From: Alphaproteobacteria bacterium
GTDB lineage: Bacteria; Pseudomonadota; Alphaproteobacteria; Caulobacterales; Aquidulcibacteraceae
Direction: 5' to 3'
Assembly: GCA_018969015.1 (NCBI GenBank)
Contig: JAGWZE010000003.1
Location: forward strand, 116,407 to 180,406
Length of the DNA stretch: 64,000 nt
A program made the translations under genes and the position numbers. Below the pieces are notes generated by a model. That model saw nothing but the letters and a program-made list of their open reading frames with translations, was not told the DNA's origin and made no database searches. Positions 26,803 to 36,449 of the stretch are shown in pieces; positions within the stretch are counted from its first letter, which is position 1, and each line of letters opens with the position of its first letter.

Positions 26803-28314
26803 TTAGCCCGCGCGCGCCGTAAGCCCGAGCAGCGCCGCGACCGGATCGAGCCGCTTCTGCGCCTGATCGGTGAGCAGATGCGCCATGTCCTTGCGGGTGC
26901 CGAGCGTCAGGGCGTCGCCCGTGACGCGCAGCGTGAACTCCGAGAGCAACGCCTGGCTGCGGCCGGAGATGTCCGCGCCCAGGCGCAACGACGCCCCGCA
27001 CAGCGCGGCCGCGCGCCGCTGCGACTCGTCCAGCAGTTTGACGAAGGCCGGCGCGTCATCCGGCGGCGACTTGGTGTAGCGGTGGTGCACCGCGGCCGCG
27101 AGGAACGCGCGCTCGGCGTGGTTCAGCGCGGCGAGCGGCGCGCGCAGCACCAGATCGAACATGATCTCGCTGCGCTGGTCCGGGTGCAGCGCGGCCCCGA
27201 GATCGGCCATGCGGCAAGCCGCGGCCCACACGAGCGCGTCGCGCTCCTTCGAGAACGCGATCGGCCCCGCCGCGCGCACGGGCGCGATCCAGGTCTCGAG
27301 CGTCTGGCCGAACGCGCGTGCGCGCAGGCGCGGGGCGCCAAAGGCCTCCGCCGCCGCAACGAGGGGGTGTGTGGTCAGCACGGTTTCGGGCAGGCGCTCG
27401 GCGAGCACGCCCTCGCGCAGCCCGTAGGACGAGAGCACCACGCGCTCGAAGTTGCCCCAGCGCAGCACGCGTTCGAGCACGACGGCCGCATAGGGCAAGG
27501 TTTCGGCGCGCTTGGCGGCCGCCTCCTCGAACCGCTCGAGCGACTTCTTGCTCTGCTTGCGCACGAACTCGACGACGCGCAGCGCATCCGCGCGCGTCAT
27601 CTCATGATGATGCAGCACGCCGATCGGATGCGCCCGCAGCGCGATGTCGATGCGGCCGAGCGCCCGCCACGCGCCGCCGACGGCGTAGAAATCCCCGCCC
27701 TGCGCGCCCGCCAGCACGCCGGAGCGGCCGAGCACGGCGTCGGCGGCGGCGGCGACGCGATCGGCGTCGAACGGCCCGGCCGACATCAGCGACAACGGCC
27801 CGAGCGCATGGGTTTCGCCCGCGCCCACGCCCGAACGCGCGCGTCCGACTTCAACGAGTTCGAGGCTTGATCCGCCGAGATCGCCAACGACGCCGCGCGC
27901 TTCCGGCGCCCCGGTGAGCACGCCCACGGCCGACAGCCGCGCCTCTTCCGCGCCCGAGATGATGCGCAGCTTCAGGCCGGTCTCGCGTTGCGCGCGCGCG
28001 ACGAAAGCGGCGCCGTCCGCCGCATCGCGCACGGCCGCGGTGGCGACGCCCTCCACGTCAGGCACGCCGAGCGCGTCGAGCAACGTCCGGAACCGGCGCA
28101 TCGCGGTGATCGCGGTCTCGACGCCTTCCGGCGAGAGCTTCCCCGACGTCCGCAGGTTGCGGCCGAGGCCGGCCATGACCTTCTCGTTGAGGAAGGGCGT
28201 CAGCGCCCGTCCGTCGACGCGGTAGGCGACGAGACGGACCGAGTTCGAACCCACGTCGAGAACGGCCGCTTCGCGCACCGGCGCGAGCGTATCGGGTGGT
28301 TGGCGGCTCGCCAT
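26803..28314 (-). CDS. ppx: Exopolyphosphatase (Ppx/GppA family)
   Basis: Ppx removes terminal phosphates from polyphosphate; GppA enzymes also hydrolyse pppGpp, and sequence alone does not fully separate them. The 503-residue product has the actin-like ATPase fold motifs: AAVLDVGSNSVRLV near residue 16, the catalytic region SGAEEARLS, and GVVGDLGGSSLELVEV. A helical HD-like C-terminal part follows. The ATG lies three bases after the ppk stop, so the two are co-transcribed. Pairing with ppk favours the exopolyphosphatase role. Confidence 0.92.
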   Translation of the reverse strand: MASRQPPDTLAPVREAAVLDVGSNSVRLVAYRVDGRALTPFLNEKVMAGLGRNLRTSGKLSPEGVETAITAMRRFRTLLDALGVPDVEGVATAAVRDAADGAAFVARAQRETGLKLRIISGAEEARLSAVGVLTGAPEARGVVGDLGGSSLELVEVGRARSGVGAGETHALGPLSLMSAGPFDADRVAAAADAVLGRSGVLAGAQGGDFYAVGGAWRALGRIDIALRAHPIGVLHHHEMTRADALRVVEFVRKQSKKSLERFEEAAAKRAETLPYAAVVLERVLRWGNFERVVLSSYGLREGVLAERLPETVLTTHPLVAAAEAFGAPRLRARAFGQTLETWIAPVRAAGPIAFSKERDALVWAAACRMADLGAALHPDQRSEIMFDLVLRAPLAALNHAERAFLAAAVHHRYTKSPPDDAPAFVKLLDESQRRAAALCGASLRLGADISGRSQALLSEFTLRVTGDALTLGTRKDMAHLLTDQAQKRLDPVAALLGLTARAG

Positions 28315-28317
28315 CCC

Positions 28318-30525
28318 CTAGCCCGCGCGCGGACCGATGTGGTCGAACGTCGGCGGCACGTCGCCTTTCGAGGCGCGGCCGCGGCCGGACAAAGACGGGT
28401 TCGTCATGAAATAAGTGTGCGCGGAGAACGCGTTCTCGAGTTGCGAAGCATCGACGCGGTTATAGACGCCTTCGCCGTCCATGTACCAGCTTTGCGCCTC
28501 GTCATTGAGGTTCGCGACCATGATCTGGTCCAGCACCTGCTGGTGCACCGTGGGGTTCTCGATCGGGCACAAAACCTCGACGCGGCGATCCAGGTTCCGC
28601 GGCATCCAGTCCGCCGAGGAGATGAACACCTTCGCGCCCGGATGCGGCATGCGCCTGCCGTCGCCGAAGCAGACGATGCGGGCGTGCTCCAGAAACCGCC
28701 CGACGATGCTCTTGACGCGGATGTTCTCCGAAAGCCCCGGCACGCCCGGGCGCAGGCAGCAGATGCCGCGCACCACGAGATCGATGCGCACGCCCTCCTG
28801 GCTCGCGCGATAGAGTGCGTCGATCACCACCGGATCGACGAGCGCATTGAGCTTGGCCCAGATGGAGCCGGGCCGCCCGGCGCGCACATGCGCCACCTCG
28901 GCGTCGATGAGCGCGAGGATCTTGGACTTCAGCGTCAGCGGCGACAGCGCGATCTTCTCCAGCTCGGCGGGCTTGGCGTAGCCGGTGACGAAGTTGAAGA
29001 CGCGCCCGGCGTCGCGGCCGAACGCGGGATCGGCGGTGAACAGCGAGAGGTCGGTGTACACGCGCGCAGTGATCGGGTGGTAGTTGCCCGTGCCGAAGTG
29101 CGTATAGGTTTTCAAGCCGTCCGGCTCGCGCCGCACGACGAGGCTTACCTTCGCGTGTGTCTTGTAGTCGACGAAGCCGTAGACCACCGAGCAGCCCGCC
29201 CGCTCGAGATCACGCGCCCAGCGCAGATTGTTCTCCTCGTCGAAGCGCGCCTTGATCTCGACGAGCGCCGTGACGTTCTTGCCCGCCTCGGCCGCCTCTA
29301 TGAGCGCGGCGACGATCGGCGAGTTCTTCGACGTGCGATAGAGCGTCTGCTTGATCGCCACGACGTTCGGATCGGCTGCGGCCTGGCGGATGAACTGCAC
29401 CACCGCATCGAAGCTCTCGAACGGATGGTGGATCAGCATGTCCTTGGCGCGGATCGCGGCGAAGATGTCGCCGCCGTGGTCGCGGATACGCTCGGCGTAG
29501 CGCGGATCGAACGGCGGAAAGCGCAATTCCGGACGATCGTCGAGGATCAGCTGCGCCAATTCGGAAAGACCGAGCATGCCGTCCGCAATGACCACGTCGT
29601 GCGGATCGGCGCCGATCTCGCGAATGACGAATTCGCGCAGATCCTCCGGCATCGCGGATTCGAGCTTGAGGCGGACGATGTCACCCAGCCGGCGCTGCTT
29701 CAGCAACGTCTGGAACTCGCGGACGAGGTCTTCGGCCTCTTCCTCGATTTCGATGTCGCTGTCGCGCACGATGCGGAAACAGCCCGACGCCACGACGTCG
29801 TAGCCCGGAAACAGGAGATCGATGCAGGCGGCGATCGCCGACTCGAGCGGGACGAAGCGGCGCTCGGGCCGCCCGGCGATCTCGACGCCCGTGGACGGCA
29901 TTTCGAGGAAGCGGCCCGTCTGCGTCGGCGCCGGAACGAGCGCGTTCATCAGCTTGCCGTCTTCGCGCCGACGAAGCGTCAAGACGATCGCGAAGCCCAG
30001 GTTCGGAATGAACGGGAACGGGTGCGCGGGATCGACGGCGAGCGGCGTGAGCAGCGGAAAAATGCGATCGAGGAAAGCCCCGCGCAGCCACGCGCCGTCG
30101 GCCTCGGAGAGATCGCCTGCGTCGAGCACGCGCACGCCGACCGCGAACATCTCCGCGCGCAGCGCGCGCCAGCGTTCCTGCTGCTGGGCCATCAGCGCGG
30201 TGGCGGCCGCGGTGACGCGGTCCAGCTGCTCGGCAGGCGTGAGGCCGTCCTGGCTCAGGGTGGTCACGCCCGCCTTCACCTGCTCGTGCAGGCCGGCGAC
30301 GCGGACCATGTAGAACTCGTCGAGATTGTTGGCGGAGATCGACAGGAAGCGCAGCCGCTCGAGCAGCGGGTGGGCGGGGTTCTGCGACTCCTCGAGAACG
30401 CGCGTATTGAACGCGAGCCAGGACAGTTCCCGGTTCACGAACCGCGCCGGCTGGTCGAGCGTGTACGTGGCGAGCCCCTGCGCGGCCGCGGGCGCGCCGC
30501 GGCGACGCGGTTTTGCTTCACTCAT
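28318..30525 (-). CDS. ppk: Polyphosphate kinase 1
   Basis: Ppk1 makes polyphosphate from ATP at the membrane. The 735-residue protein has the four-domain layout: N-terminal domain ([20 protein letters not shown] and [18 protein letters not shown]), head domain, and two C-terminal phospholipase-D-like domains. The autophosphorylated His is in [17 protein letters not shown], and [17 protein letters not shown] is typical. The start is the ATG at 30525 ([10 protein letters not shown]), which overlaps the hda stop by four bases (ATGA). The operon order is hda-ppk-ppx. Confidence 0.96.
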   Translation of the reverse strand: MSEAKPRRRGAPAAAQGLATYTLDQPARFVNRELSWLAFNTRVLEESQNPAHPLLERLRFLSISANNLDEFYMVRVAGLHEQVKAGVTTLSQDGLTPAEQLDRVTAAATALMAQQQERWRALRAEMFAVGVRVLDAGDLSEADGAWLRGAFLDRIFPLLTPLAVDPAHPFPFIPNLGFAIVLTLRRREDGKLMNALVPAPTQTGRFLEMPSTGVEIAGRPERRFVPLESAIAACIDLLFPGYDVVASGCFRIVRDSDIEIEEEAEDLVREFQTLLKQRRLGDIVRLKLESAMPEDLREFVIREIGADPHDVVIADGMLGLSELAQLILDDRPELRFPPFDPRYAERIRDHGGDIFAAIRAKDMLIHHPFESFDAVVQFIRQAAADPNVVAIKQTLYRTSKNSPIVAALIEAAEAGKNVTALVEIKARFDEENNLRWARDLERAGCSVVYGFVDYKTHAKVSLVVRREPDGLKTYTHFGTGNYHPITARVYTDLSLFTADPAFGRDAGRVFNFVTGYAKPAELEKIALSPLTLKSKILALIDAEVAHVRAGRPGSIWAKLNALVDPVVIDALYRASQEGVRIDLVVRGICCLRPGVPGLSENIRVKSIVGRFLEHARIVCFGDGRRMPHPGAKVFISSADWMPRNLDRRVEVLCPIENPTVHQQVLDQIMVANLNDEAQSWYMDGEGVYNRVDASQLENAFSAHTYFMTNPSLSGRGRASKGDVPPTFDHIGPRAG

Positions 30526-31232
30526 GTGATCTCGCCAGCCTCTTCGTCCTCGAGCGCCCCGCGCCCGTACCCAGCCTTCTCCAGCGCTTTCCGGGCCACC
30601 GCCTTGGACACCGGTCGCGCGCCGCGGACGAGGTCCTCGTCCAAAGCGTCGGCCACCCTGCGGGCAGCGCTGAACGACCGTTCCATGTGGCGCCCCAGAT
30701 AACGCGCCACATCGTCCGACAATTCTATGAATCTTGCGCGACACAGCCGTCGCAAAACGCCCTGCAGGAGCGCTTCGTCCGGCTCGGCGAGGTGCGAAAG
30801 CGGCAAAGCAAGGCAGCGGGAGGCCAAATCCGGCGACCGGAACGGCCAATGCGCCGGCGCGGCCCGGCTGGTGAGCAGCACCGCGCCGCCCTGCACCTTC
30901 ACCAGATCGAGCAGCAGGAAGATCGCTTCGTCGTCCAGCCCGCGGTCGACGTCGTCGATCAGCAGCCGGCCGTTGGAATCGGTGAAGGCCGTCAACGCTT
31001 CCTGCGCGCTCGCGGTGGCCGGGAGACGGGTGGCGGCGGCGCGGGCGGCCCAGGCGTCGCCCATGTGCGTCTTGCCGGAGCCTTCCGGACCGGACAGCAC
31101 CATCGCCCCGCCCGGCCAAGTGGGCCAGCGCTGCACACGGTCCCAGGCCTCGCGATTGCTGGCCGTGACGATCAGGGCCTCGACCGAATGGTCGATAACC
31201 GGCCGCAGCGGCAATCGGGGTTGGTCCGCCAT
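30522..31232 (-). CDS. hda: DnaA regulatory inactivator homologue (Hda/HdaA)
   Basis: Hda acts with the sliding clamp to make DnaA hydrolyse its ATP, so that initiation happens once per cycle. The 236-residue protein starts MADQPRLPL, matching the Hda-type clamp-binding motif QxxLPL. It has an AAA+ fold with Walker A ([10 protein letters not shown]), Walker B (LLIDDVD) and an arginine-bearing helix near [11 protein letters not shown], and no DNA-binding domain IV, which separates it from DnaA. It is encoded upstream of ppk with an ATGA overlap, the usual alphaproteobacterial arrangement. Confidence 0.9.
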   Translation of the reverse strand: MADQPRLPLRPVIDHSVEALIVTASNREAWDRVQRWPTWPGGAMVLSGPEGSGKTHMGDAWAARAAATRLPATASAQEALTAFTDSNGRLLIDDVDRGLDDEAIFLLLDLVKVQGGAVLLTSRAAPAHWPFRSPDLASRCLALPLSHLAEPDEALLQGVLRRLCRARFIELSDDVARYLGRHMERSFSAARRVADALDEDLVRGARPVSKAVARKALEKAGYGRGALEDEEAGEIT

Positions 31233-31245
31233 ATGGGCTCCCTGT

Positions 31246-32301
31246 TCAGCCCCGAACCCTCAAGGTCATTGTAGCGCCGTCACTGACGGCGTCGACTCCG
31301 CTGCGCCCGAACTCCGCCGCCAGTTGCGCCGGGGCGCCGACATAGCTGAACGAAATCAGCGCCCCATCCCTGGCGACGCCATCGATGCGAACATCACTGA
31401 CGATGGTCGTGGTGGCCGCGCTGAGCGCCCGTTTGATTTGCGCCCACTGCTCGCGCGACGAAAACACCGCCGTGACGGTGATTCGCGTCCGCTGCCCGCC
31501 GCCCGAGGCGAGGGTCTGTTTCCAGTCCGCCTGCAGACGCCCGACGACGGCTTCGGCCAGTTTCTGCAGGGCCGGCGACAGCGCCGCGTCGCCCGTCCCG
31601 AGCGGCGCCGAGACCTGCCCGCGCTCGGTGCGCGCGCCGCTCGGCCCGACTTCCACGAGATCGGCCACGACCATGCCGGAGGCGGTGCGCGCCGTCGCGA
31701 AGATCGCCGACGCCGCGCCCGCGGCGGCGGCGGCCGACTGCGCGGTCGGCCATGCCGGCGGCCCCGTGACGGTGGCCGGCGCGACGGTGACGGGCGCGAG
31801 CTCCTGGCTATAGCCGCCCTGTTCGAAGGCCTGACGCCACGCTTCGGAAAGGCCAGGCGCCGCATCGGGCATCTGGGCGACGATCAGCGCCGGCGGCGCG
31901 CGCGTCTCGACCAGCGTAAAGCCGGCCTGGGTGAGGTAGGCGCGCACCGCAGCGGAATCGAAATTCACTGCAAGCGTCGCGAGATAGCGCGTGCCCGAGC
32001 GCCGCTCGTCGGCGATGTCGATGCCTGAGACCAGGCGGTCGATCGCCACGTCGTCCGGCTTGGGCGCGCCAAGGCGGGCATAGTCCTGATCCGTCACCAG
32101 ACGGCGCACGAGCCGGTCGAACGCGGCGCGCTGGGCGGCGGCGACGGCCGTGGCGCGCGCCACCTGCGCGTTGGCGGCGGTGGCGTCGGCGCGCACGCCG
32201 GCGACGGCGTAGATGTCGTTGCGCCCTGCCGCGCTTGCCGGCGCGATCAGGAAGGCGCAGAACGCGGCGGCGATGGCCGCCAGGCGAATCAAAGCTCGCA
32301 T
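31246..32301 (-). CDS. DUF2066 family exported protein
   Basis: The 351-residue product has a signal peptide ([20 protein letters not shown], cleavage near ASA). The family landmarks are [20 protein letters not shown] and [20 protein letters not shown] at the N-terminus and [20 protein letters not shown] further on. DUF2066 proteins are periplasmic and of unknown function; in alphaproteobacteria they commonly lie between purM and hda, as here. The ATG at 32301 is preceded by AAAGGA. The stop lies 13 bases before the hda start. Confidence 0.85.
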   Translation of the reverse strand: MRALIRLAAIAAAFCAFLIAPASAAGRNDIYAVAGVRADATAANAQVARATAVAAAQRAAFDRLVRRLVTDQDYARLGAPKPDDVAIDRLVSGIDIADERRSGTRYLATLAVNFDSAAVRAYLTQAGFTLVETRAPPALIVAQMPDAAPGLSEAWRQAFEQGGYSQELAPVTVAPATVTGPPAWPTAQSAAAAAGAASAIFATARTASGMVVADLVEVGPSGARTERGQVSAPLGTGDAALSPALQKLAEAVVGRLQADWKQTLASGGGQRTRITVTAVFSSREQWAQIKRALSAATTTIVSDVRIDGVARDGALISFSYVGAPAQLAAEFGRSGVDAVSDGATMTLRVRG

Positions 32302-32493
32302 GAAGGGGTCCTTTCCGGGCGGCGCGACCCTATCAACCCGGCGCGACGGTCGAAAGGGCGCGTGGCGCCGAGCCCCGCCAGAAGCCCAGACAGAGGCATC
32401 GACCGGGGCGATGACCGGGGCCTTGACCGGGGACGTCGCGCCCCCTCCCTTGGCGCAGCGTTTCCGACCGACTCGAACTTCCAGGCTGATGGC

Positions 32494-33513
32494 ATGTCCG
32501 AACCTCCTCTGACCTATCGCGGCGCCGGCGTGGACATCGACGAAGGCGCCCGCCTGGTGGAGCTCATCGGCCCCGCCGCGAAGGCCACGGCCCGCCCCGG
32601 CGCGGAGGCCGCACTCGGCGGCTTCGCCGCGGCGTTCGATCTCAAGGCCGCCGGGTTCGTCGATCCCATCCTGCTCGCCACCACCGACGGCGTCGGCACC
32701 AAGCTCAAGATCGCCATCGAATCTGGCCGCCATGAGACGATCGGCGTCGATCTCGTGGCGATGTGCGTGAACGACCTTTTGGCCCAGGGCGGCGAGCCGC
32801 TGCTGTTCCTCGACTACTACGCCACCGGCAAGCTCGACGCGGACGCCGCCGCGGTGGTCGTGAAGGGCATCGCCGAAGGCTGCCGCCTCGCCGGCTGCGC
32901 GCTGGCCGGCGGGGAGACGGCCGAAATGCCGGGCCTTTATCGCGAAGGCGATTACGACCTCGCCGGCTTCGCCATCGGCGCGGCCGAGCGCGGCACGCTG
33001 CTGCCCCGCCGCGACGCCATGCGCGCAGGCGACGTGCTCATCGGGCTCTCCTCGTCCGGCCCGCACTCCAATGGCTATTCGCTCGTCCGCAAGGTCGTCG
33101 AACGCTCCGGCCTCGCCTGGGATGCGCCGGCGCCGTTCGCGCCAGGCCAGACGCTCGCGGGCGCGCTGCTCGCGCCGACGCGCATCTACGTCAAGAGCGT
33201 GCTCCCCCTGATCCGCGCCGGCCTGATCAAGGGCCTCGCCCACATCACCGGCGGCGGTCTCACCGAAAACACGCCCCGTGCGCTGCCGAAAACGCTCGCG
33301 CCCGCGTTCGATTGGGACGCCTGGGCGCGCCCCGCCGTGTTCGAGTGGCTGGCCGATGTCGGCGGCACGCCGGAAGACGATCTGCGCCGCACCTACAATC
33401 TCGGCGTCGGCCTCGTCGCCGTGGTAGCGGCCGCGGACGTTCCGCGTGTGCTCGGCGGGCTCATCGAAGCCGGCGAAGACGCGGTCGTCATCGGCGAGGC
33501 GCGCGCCGCATGA
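32494..33513 (+). CDS. purM: Phosphoribosylformylglycinamidine cyclo-ligase
   Basis: PurM (AIR synthetase) closes the imidazole ring in purine synthesis, using ATP. The 339-residue protein has the family motifs [63 protein letters not shown] and [15 protein letters not shown] 32494 gives the standard N-terminus, although its ribosome-binding site is weak. The stop overlaps the purN start (ATGA), and the DUF2066 gene diverges upstream. Confidence 0.96.
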   Translation: MSEPPLTYRGAGVDIDEGARLVELIGPAAKATARPGAEAALGGFAAAFDLKAAGFVDPILLATTDGVGTKLKIAIESGRHETIGVDLVAMCVNDLLAQGGEPLLFLDYYATGKLDADAAAVVVKGIAEGCRLAGCALAGGETAEMPGLYREGDYDLAGFAIGAAERGTLLPRRDAMRAGDVLIGLSSSGPHSNGYSLVRKVVERSGLAWDAPAPFAPGQTLAGALLAPTRIYVKSVLPLIRAGLIKGLAHITGGGLTENTPRALPKTLAPAFDWDAWARPAVFEWLADVGGTPEDDLRRTYNLGVGLVAVVAAADVPRVLGGLIEAGEDAVVIGEARAA

Positions 33514-34163
33514 GCCGCACGCGCGTCGGCGTCCTGATTTCGGGGCGCGGATCGAACCTGCAGACGCTGCTCGACGCGCAGGCCACGGGCCAGGCGCCCT
33601 TCGAGATCGCGCTCGTGCTGTCGAACGATCCGGCCGCCGGCGGGCTCGACCGCGCGCTGCGCGCCGGCGTCGAGACCGCGATCGTCGATCACAAGCCATT
33701 CGGCAAGAACCGCGCCGCCTTCGAAGACGCGATGCACGCCGCGCTCACCGAGCATGCGATCGAGTTCGTCGCGCTCGCGGGCTTCATGCGCGTGCTCACG
33801 CCCGGCTTCGTCGCACGCTGGGCGGGGCGCATGATCAACATCCACCCCTCGCTGCTGCCGTCTTTTCCGGGCCTGCACACGCATGCGCGCGCGCTCGAGG
33901 CCGGCGTGAAGCTGCACGGCTGCACGGTGCATTGGGTCAGCGACGGCGTGGATGAAGGCGCGATCATCGGCCAGGCCGCCGTGCCGGTGAAGCCAGGCGA
34001 CACGCCCGATACGCTCGCCGCGCGCGTGCTGCGCGCCGAGCACCAGTTGTTCCCGATGTGCCTCGCGCTCGCGGTGCAGGGCCGCAGCGCGCAGGTCCGG
34101 GGCTTCGGCCCGCGCGACGACGCGCCGCTGCTGCTCAACGGATGGCTCGCGGACGCGCCATGA
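33510..34163 (+). CDS. purN: Phosphoribosylglycinamide formyltransferase
   Basis: PurN formylates GAR with 10-formyltetrahydrofolate. The 217-residue protein has [18 protein letters not shown] for phosphate binding, the catalytic segment [20 protein letters not shown] (Asn and His), and [20 protein letters not shown] carrying the catalytic Asp. The ATG overlaps the purM stop and its own stop overlaps the ATG of the following SDR, so the three are translated in series. Confidence 0.96.
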   Translation: MSRTRVGVLISGRGSNLQTLLDAQATGQAPFEIALVLSNDPAAGGLDRALRAGVETAIVDHKPFGKNRAAFEDAMHAALTEHAIEFVALAGFMRVLTPGFVARWAGRMINIHPSLLPSFPGLHTHARALEAGVKLHGCTVHWVSDGVDEGAIIGQAAVPVKPGDTPDTLAARVLRAEHQLFPMCLALAVQGRSAQVRGFGPRDDAPLLLNGWLADAP

Positions 34164-34909
34164 CGGATCTCGCCGGCCGCACGGTCCTCGTCACGGGCGC
34201 CTCGCGCGGCGTCGGCGCGGCGATCACGCGCGAACTCGCTTCCCGCGGCGCCCGCGTTCTCGCGCACTACGGCGCGAACGCCGAAGCGATGCGCGCCGTC
34301 GCCGCCGAAACCGCTCTGCCTGCGGATGATCTGTTTGCGGAGGATCTCGCGCAGCCCGGATCCGGCGCCCGGCTTTGGGCAAGGGTGCACGCTCGCGCGG
34401 GCCGCATCGACGCCGTCGTGCTCAACGCCGCAATCGCCGAGGCCTGCGCGCCCGACGATGACGACGACGCGTGGCGCGAAACCTGGGCCCGCACGCTCGC
34501 CGTCAACGTCGTCGCCTGCGCTGATCTCGCCCGTGCGGCGCTGACCGGCTTCGGCGGCCACGCCGGCACGCTCGTCGCCATTGCGAGCCGCGCCGCCCAG
34601 CGTGGCGATCACCCCGAATACATGGCCTACGCCGCCTCCAAGGGCGCGCTCGTCGCGATGATGAAAACGATCGCGCGCGGCTACGCGTCCGCCGGCGTGC
34701 GCGCCTACACCATCGCACCCGGCTGGATCGACACCGACATGGCCCCGGCCGACGACGCGGTCCGCGCCCGCGCCATCGCCGAAATCCCACTCGGCCGCAT
34801 GGCCGAAGCTGACGAAATCGCCCGCCTCGCCGCTTTCCTGGTAAGCGACGCCTGCCCGTCCGCCACCGGCGCGACGTTCGACGTCAATGGCGCGAGCTAC
34901 GTGCGGTGA
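34160..34909 (+). CDS. Short-chain dehydrogenase/reductase
   Basis: The 249-residue protein is a classical SDR: TGASRGVGAAI for cofactor binding near residue 12, NAAIAE in place of NNAG, a Ser in IASRAAQ, the active-site YxxxK in YAASKGALVAM, and a C-terminal FDVNGASYVR strand like that of FabG-type enzymes. Cofactor choice and substrate cannot be read from the sequence. The ATG at 34160 overlaps the purN stop, suggesting co-expression, but a role in purine synthesis is not implied. Confidence 0.88.
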   Translation: MTDLAGRTVLVTGASRGVGAAITRELASRGARVLAHYGANAEAMRAVAAETALPADDLFAEDLAQPGSGARLWARVHARAGRIDAVVLNAAIAEACAPDDDDDAWRETWARTLAVNVVACADLARAALTGFGGHAGTLVAIASRAAQRGDHPEYMAYAASKGALVAMMKTIARGYASAGVRAYTIAPGWIDTDMAPADDAVRARAIAEIPLGRMAEADEIARLAAFLVSDACPSATGATFDVNGASYVR

Positions 34910-34946
34910 TCGGATAATCTACCAAGCCGGGCGCCCGCCCACGCGC

Positions 34947-35039
34947 CGTCATCCTCGACCGAGCGTCGCGAGGTCGGGGATCCAGGGTACTCAAAACGGC
35001 CTGGATCCCCGGCACGCCTTCGGCGCGCCGAGGATGACG
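34947..35039. repeat. Palindromic intergenic repeat, family B copy 3
   Basis: CGTCATCCTCGACCGAGCGT is mirrored by GCGCGCCGAGGATGACG, with inner arms GGGGATCCAGG and CCTGGATCCCCG. It lies between the convergent SDR and ndk genes. Confidence 0.9.
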
Positions 35040-35092
35040 AAGAGGCTTAGAGGTTAGGCAGCGGCCCCTGAGGACAAGAGCCGCACCCCGGA

Positions 35093-35515
35093 TCAGCCGA
35101 CGATTTCGTCGTCCTTGAAGAAGAACGCGATTTCCGTCTTCGCGTTTTCCAGGCTGTCGGAGCCATGGACGGTGTTGGCTTCGATGTTCGACGCGTAGCG
35201 ACGGCGGATCGTGCCCGGCGCGGCGTTGTAGGGGTTCGTCGCGCCCATGATCTCGCGGTACTTGGCCACCGCGTTCTCGCCTTCGAGCACCTGCACGACC
35301 ACCGGGCCGGACGTCATAAACTTCACGAGGTCCTTGAAGAACGGGCGCTCCTTGTGGACGCCGTAGAAGCCCTCGGCCTGCGCCTGGCTCATGCGGATGC
35401 GCTTTTGCGCCACGATCTTCAGGCCCGCGCCCTCGATCACCGCGTTGATTTCGCCCGTGAGGCTGCGCGCCGTCGCGTCCGGCTTGAGGATGGAAAACGT
35501 GCGTTCGACGGCCAT
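35093..35515 (-). CDS. ndk: Nucleoside diphosphate kinase
   Basis: Ndk balances NTP pools by phosphate transfer through a His. The 140-residue length is standard. Visible motifs are [16 protein letters not shown] (Lys for phosphate), [29 protein letters not shown], and NTVHGSDS with the catalytic His. I chose ATG 35515 (MAVERTF) because it matches the family start; a codon two residues upstream is also in frame. Confidence 0.97.
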   Translation of the reverse strand: MAVERTFSILKPDATARSLTGEINAVIEGAGLKIVAQKRIRMSQAQAEGFYGVHKERPFFKDLVKFMTSGPVVVQVLEGENAVAKYREIMGATNPYNAAPGTIRRRYASNIEANTVHGSDSLENAKTEIAFFFKDDEIVG

Positions 35516-35640
35516 TTGCAAGGGCTCCGGGGGAAAAACGTTCAGGGGAGGCGCGGCTCTATAGCCTCACCGCGCGGCCCCGCCAAGCGCGGCGTGCGCC
35601 CCTTCGGCGTCCGGAATGGCGCAAGACATGGTGAACGGCG

Positions 35641-35937
35641 CTATTGGCACGCCACCGCCGCCACCTTGCCCTCCGGATCGAGCCGGATCGTCAGACGGTC
35701 GGCGGAATAGTCCATCGTCATCGCGCAGTCGGCGCACACGATCCGATGCCGGGCCGGGAGGCTGGCCGGATCGATCGTCGCCGCCGGCTGGCCGATCAGG
35801 CGCGCATACGCAACCGCGTCGCAGCTCGGCGCAGGCGTCGGCGGCAGCGGGGTCGAAGGCCCGATGGACGCCTGCGGCGCGCAGCCCGCGAGCGCCACGG
35901 CAAGGACGATCATCGCGGTCGTCGCGCGCGCGCTCAC
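35641..35937 (-). CDS. Peptidase inhibitor I78-type lipoprotein
   Basis: The 98-residue product has a lipoprotein signal (MIVLAVALAGC, lipobox LAGC with Cys19) and an I78-family domain. The domain shows CDAVAYARLIGQPAATID, then LPARHRIVCADCAMTMDYSA and DRLTIRLDPEGKVAAVAC. I78 members are small serine-protease inhibitors. The TMDY and DRL motifs are the family hallmarks. The GTG start at 35937 overlaps the holC stop (GTGA), so it is coupled to that gene; a later ATG at 35913 would leave a shorter signal. The target protease is unknown. Confidence 0.8.
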   Translation of the reverse strand: MSARATTAMIVLAVALAGCAPQASIGPSTPLPPTPAPSCDAVAYARLIGQPAATIDPASLPARHRIVCADCAMTMDYSADRLTIRLDPEGKVAAVACQ

Positions 35938-36425
35938 TGCTGCTTCTCCCACCGGCCGTCCGGCGTTTCCTTCCAATACGCGAGCGATGCGCCGGCCGCC
36001 TTGAACGCCTTCCACTGCGCGCGCGCAGCGGCGAGCGCTGCCTCGTCCCGGCCGTCGAACACCAGCGTCGCGCGCGCAAAAGCGGCGGCGTCGGAGAGAT
36101 CGGCTCCGTCGAGCGCGAACAGCGCCTGCGCGCCGTTGGGATTGCCGGGCGCGGTCGTCAAAAGGATCGGCTGACGCTCGGGCGCGGCGGCGTCGAGCGC
36201 GTGCGGGAGGAAGCTGTCGTCCCGGAACGTCCAGAGCGCGACGTCCAGGCTCTCCAGCCGCTCCCGCAGACCGCCACGCACCAGCGCGCGCCAGCCACGC
36301 GCGAGGCACCGCTCCAGAAGCGGCGGCAGCATGGCTTCGAGGCTGGAGCGCTCGAGGTGGTAGAACCACACTTCGCCCGCTCCGCCCGGGCCCGCCCCGC
36401 CAGCGCCTGCGGTCTCCGCGCTCAC
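35934..36425 (-). CDS. holC: DNA polymerase III chi subunit
   Basis: Chi links the clamp loader to single-strand-binding protein. The 163-residue product shows EVWFYHLERSSLEAMLPPLL near the N-terminus, then RALVRG, the LWTFRDDSFLPH segment, and QPILLTTAPGNPNGAQALFA, which are typical of alphaproteobacterial HolC. A Gly/Ala-rich leader of about 17 residues precedes the domain. The start is GTG at 36425, 24 bases after the pepA stop. A pepA-holC order is widespread in proteobacteria and supports the call. Confidence 0.9.
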   Translation of the reverse strand: MSAETAGAGGAGPGGAGEVWFYHLERSSLEAMLPPLLERCLARGWRALVRGGLRERLESLDVALWTFRDDSFLPHALDAAAPERQPILLTTAPGNPNGAQALFALDGADLSDAAAFARATLVFDGRDEAALAAARAQWKAFKAAGASLAYWKETPDGRWEKQQ

Positions 36426-36449
36426 GGTCTGACGCTCATGGCCGCCCGA

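Noticed and set aside
27988..30702. A 904-codon plus-strand frame opposite ppx and ppk
   Set aside because: It is antisense to two well-supported enzymes with all their motifs. The product has biased composition and no recognisable fold.
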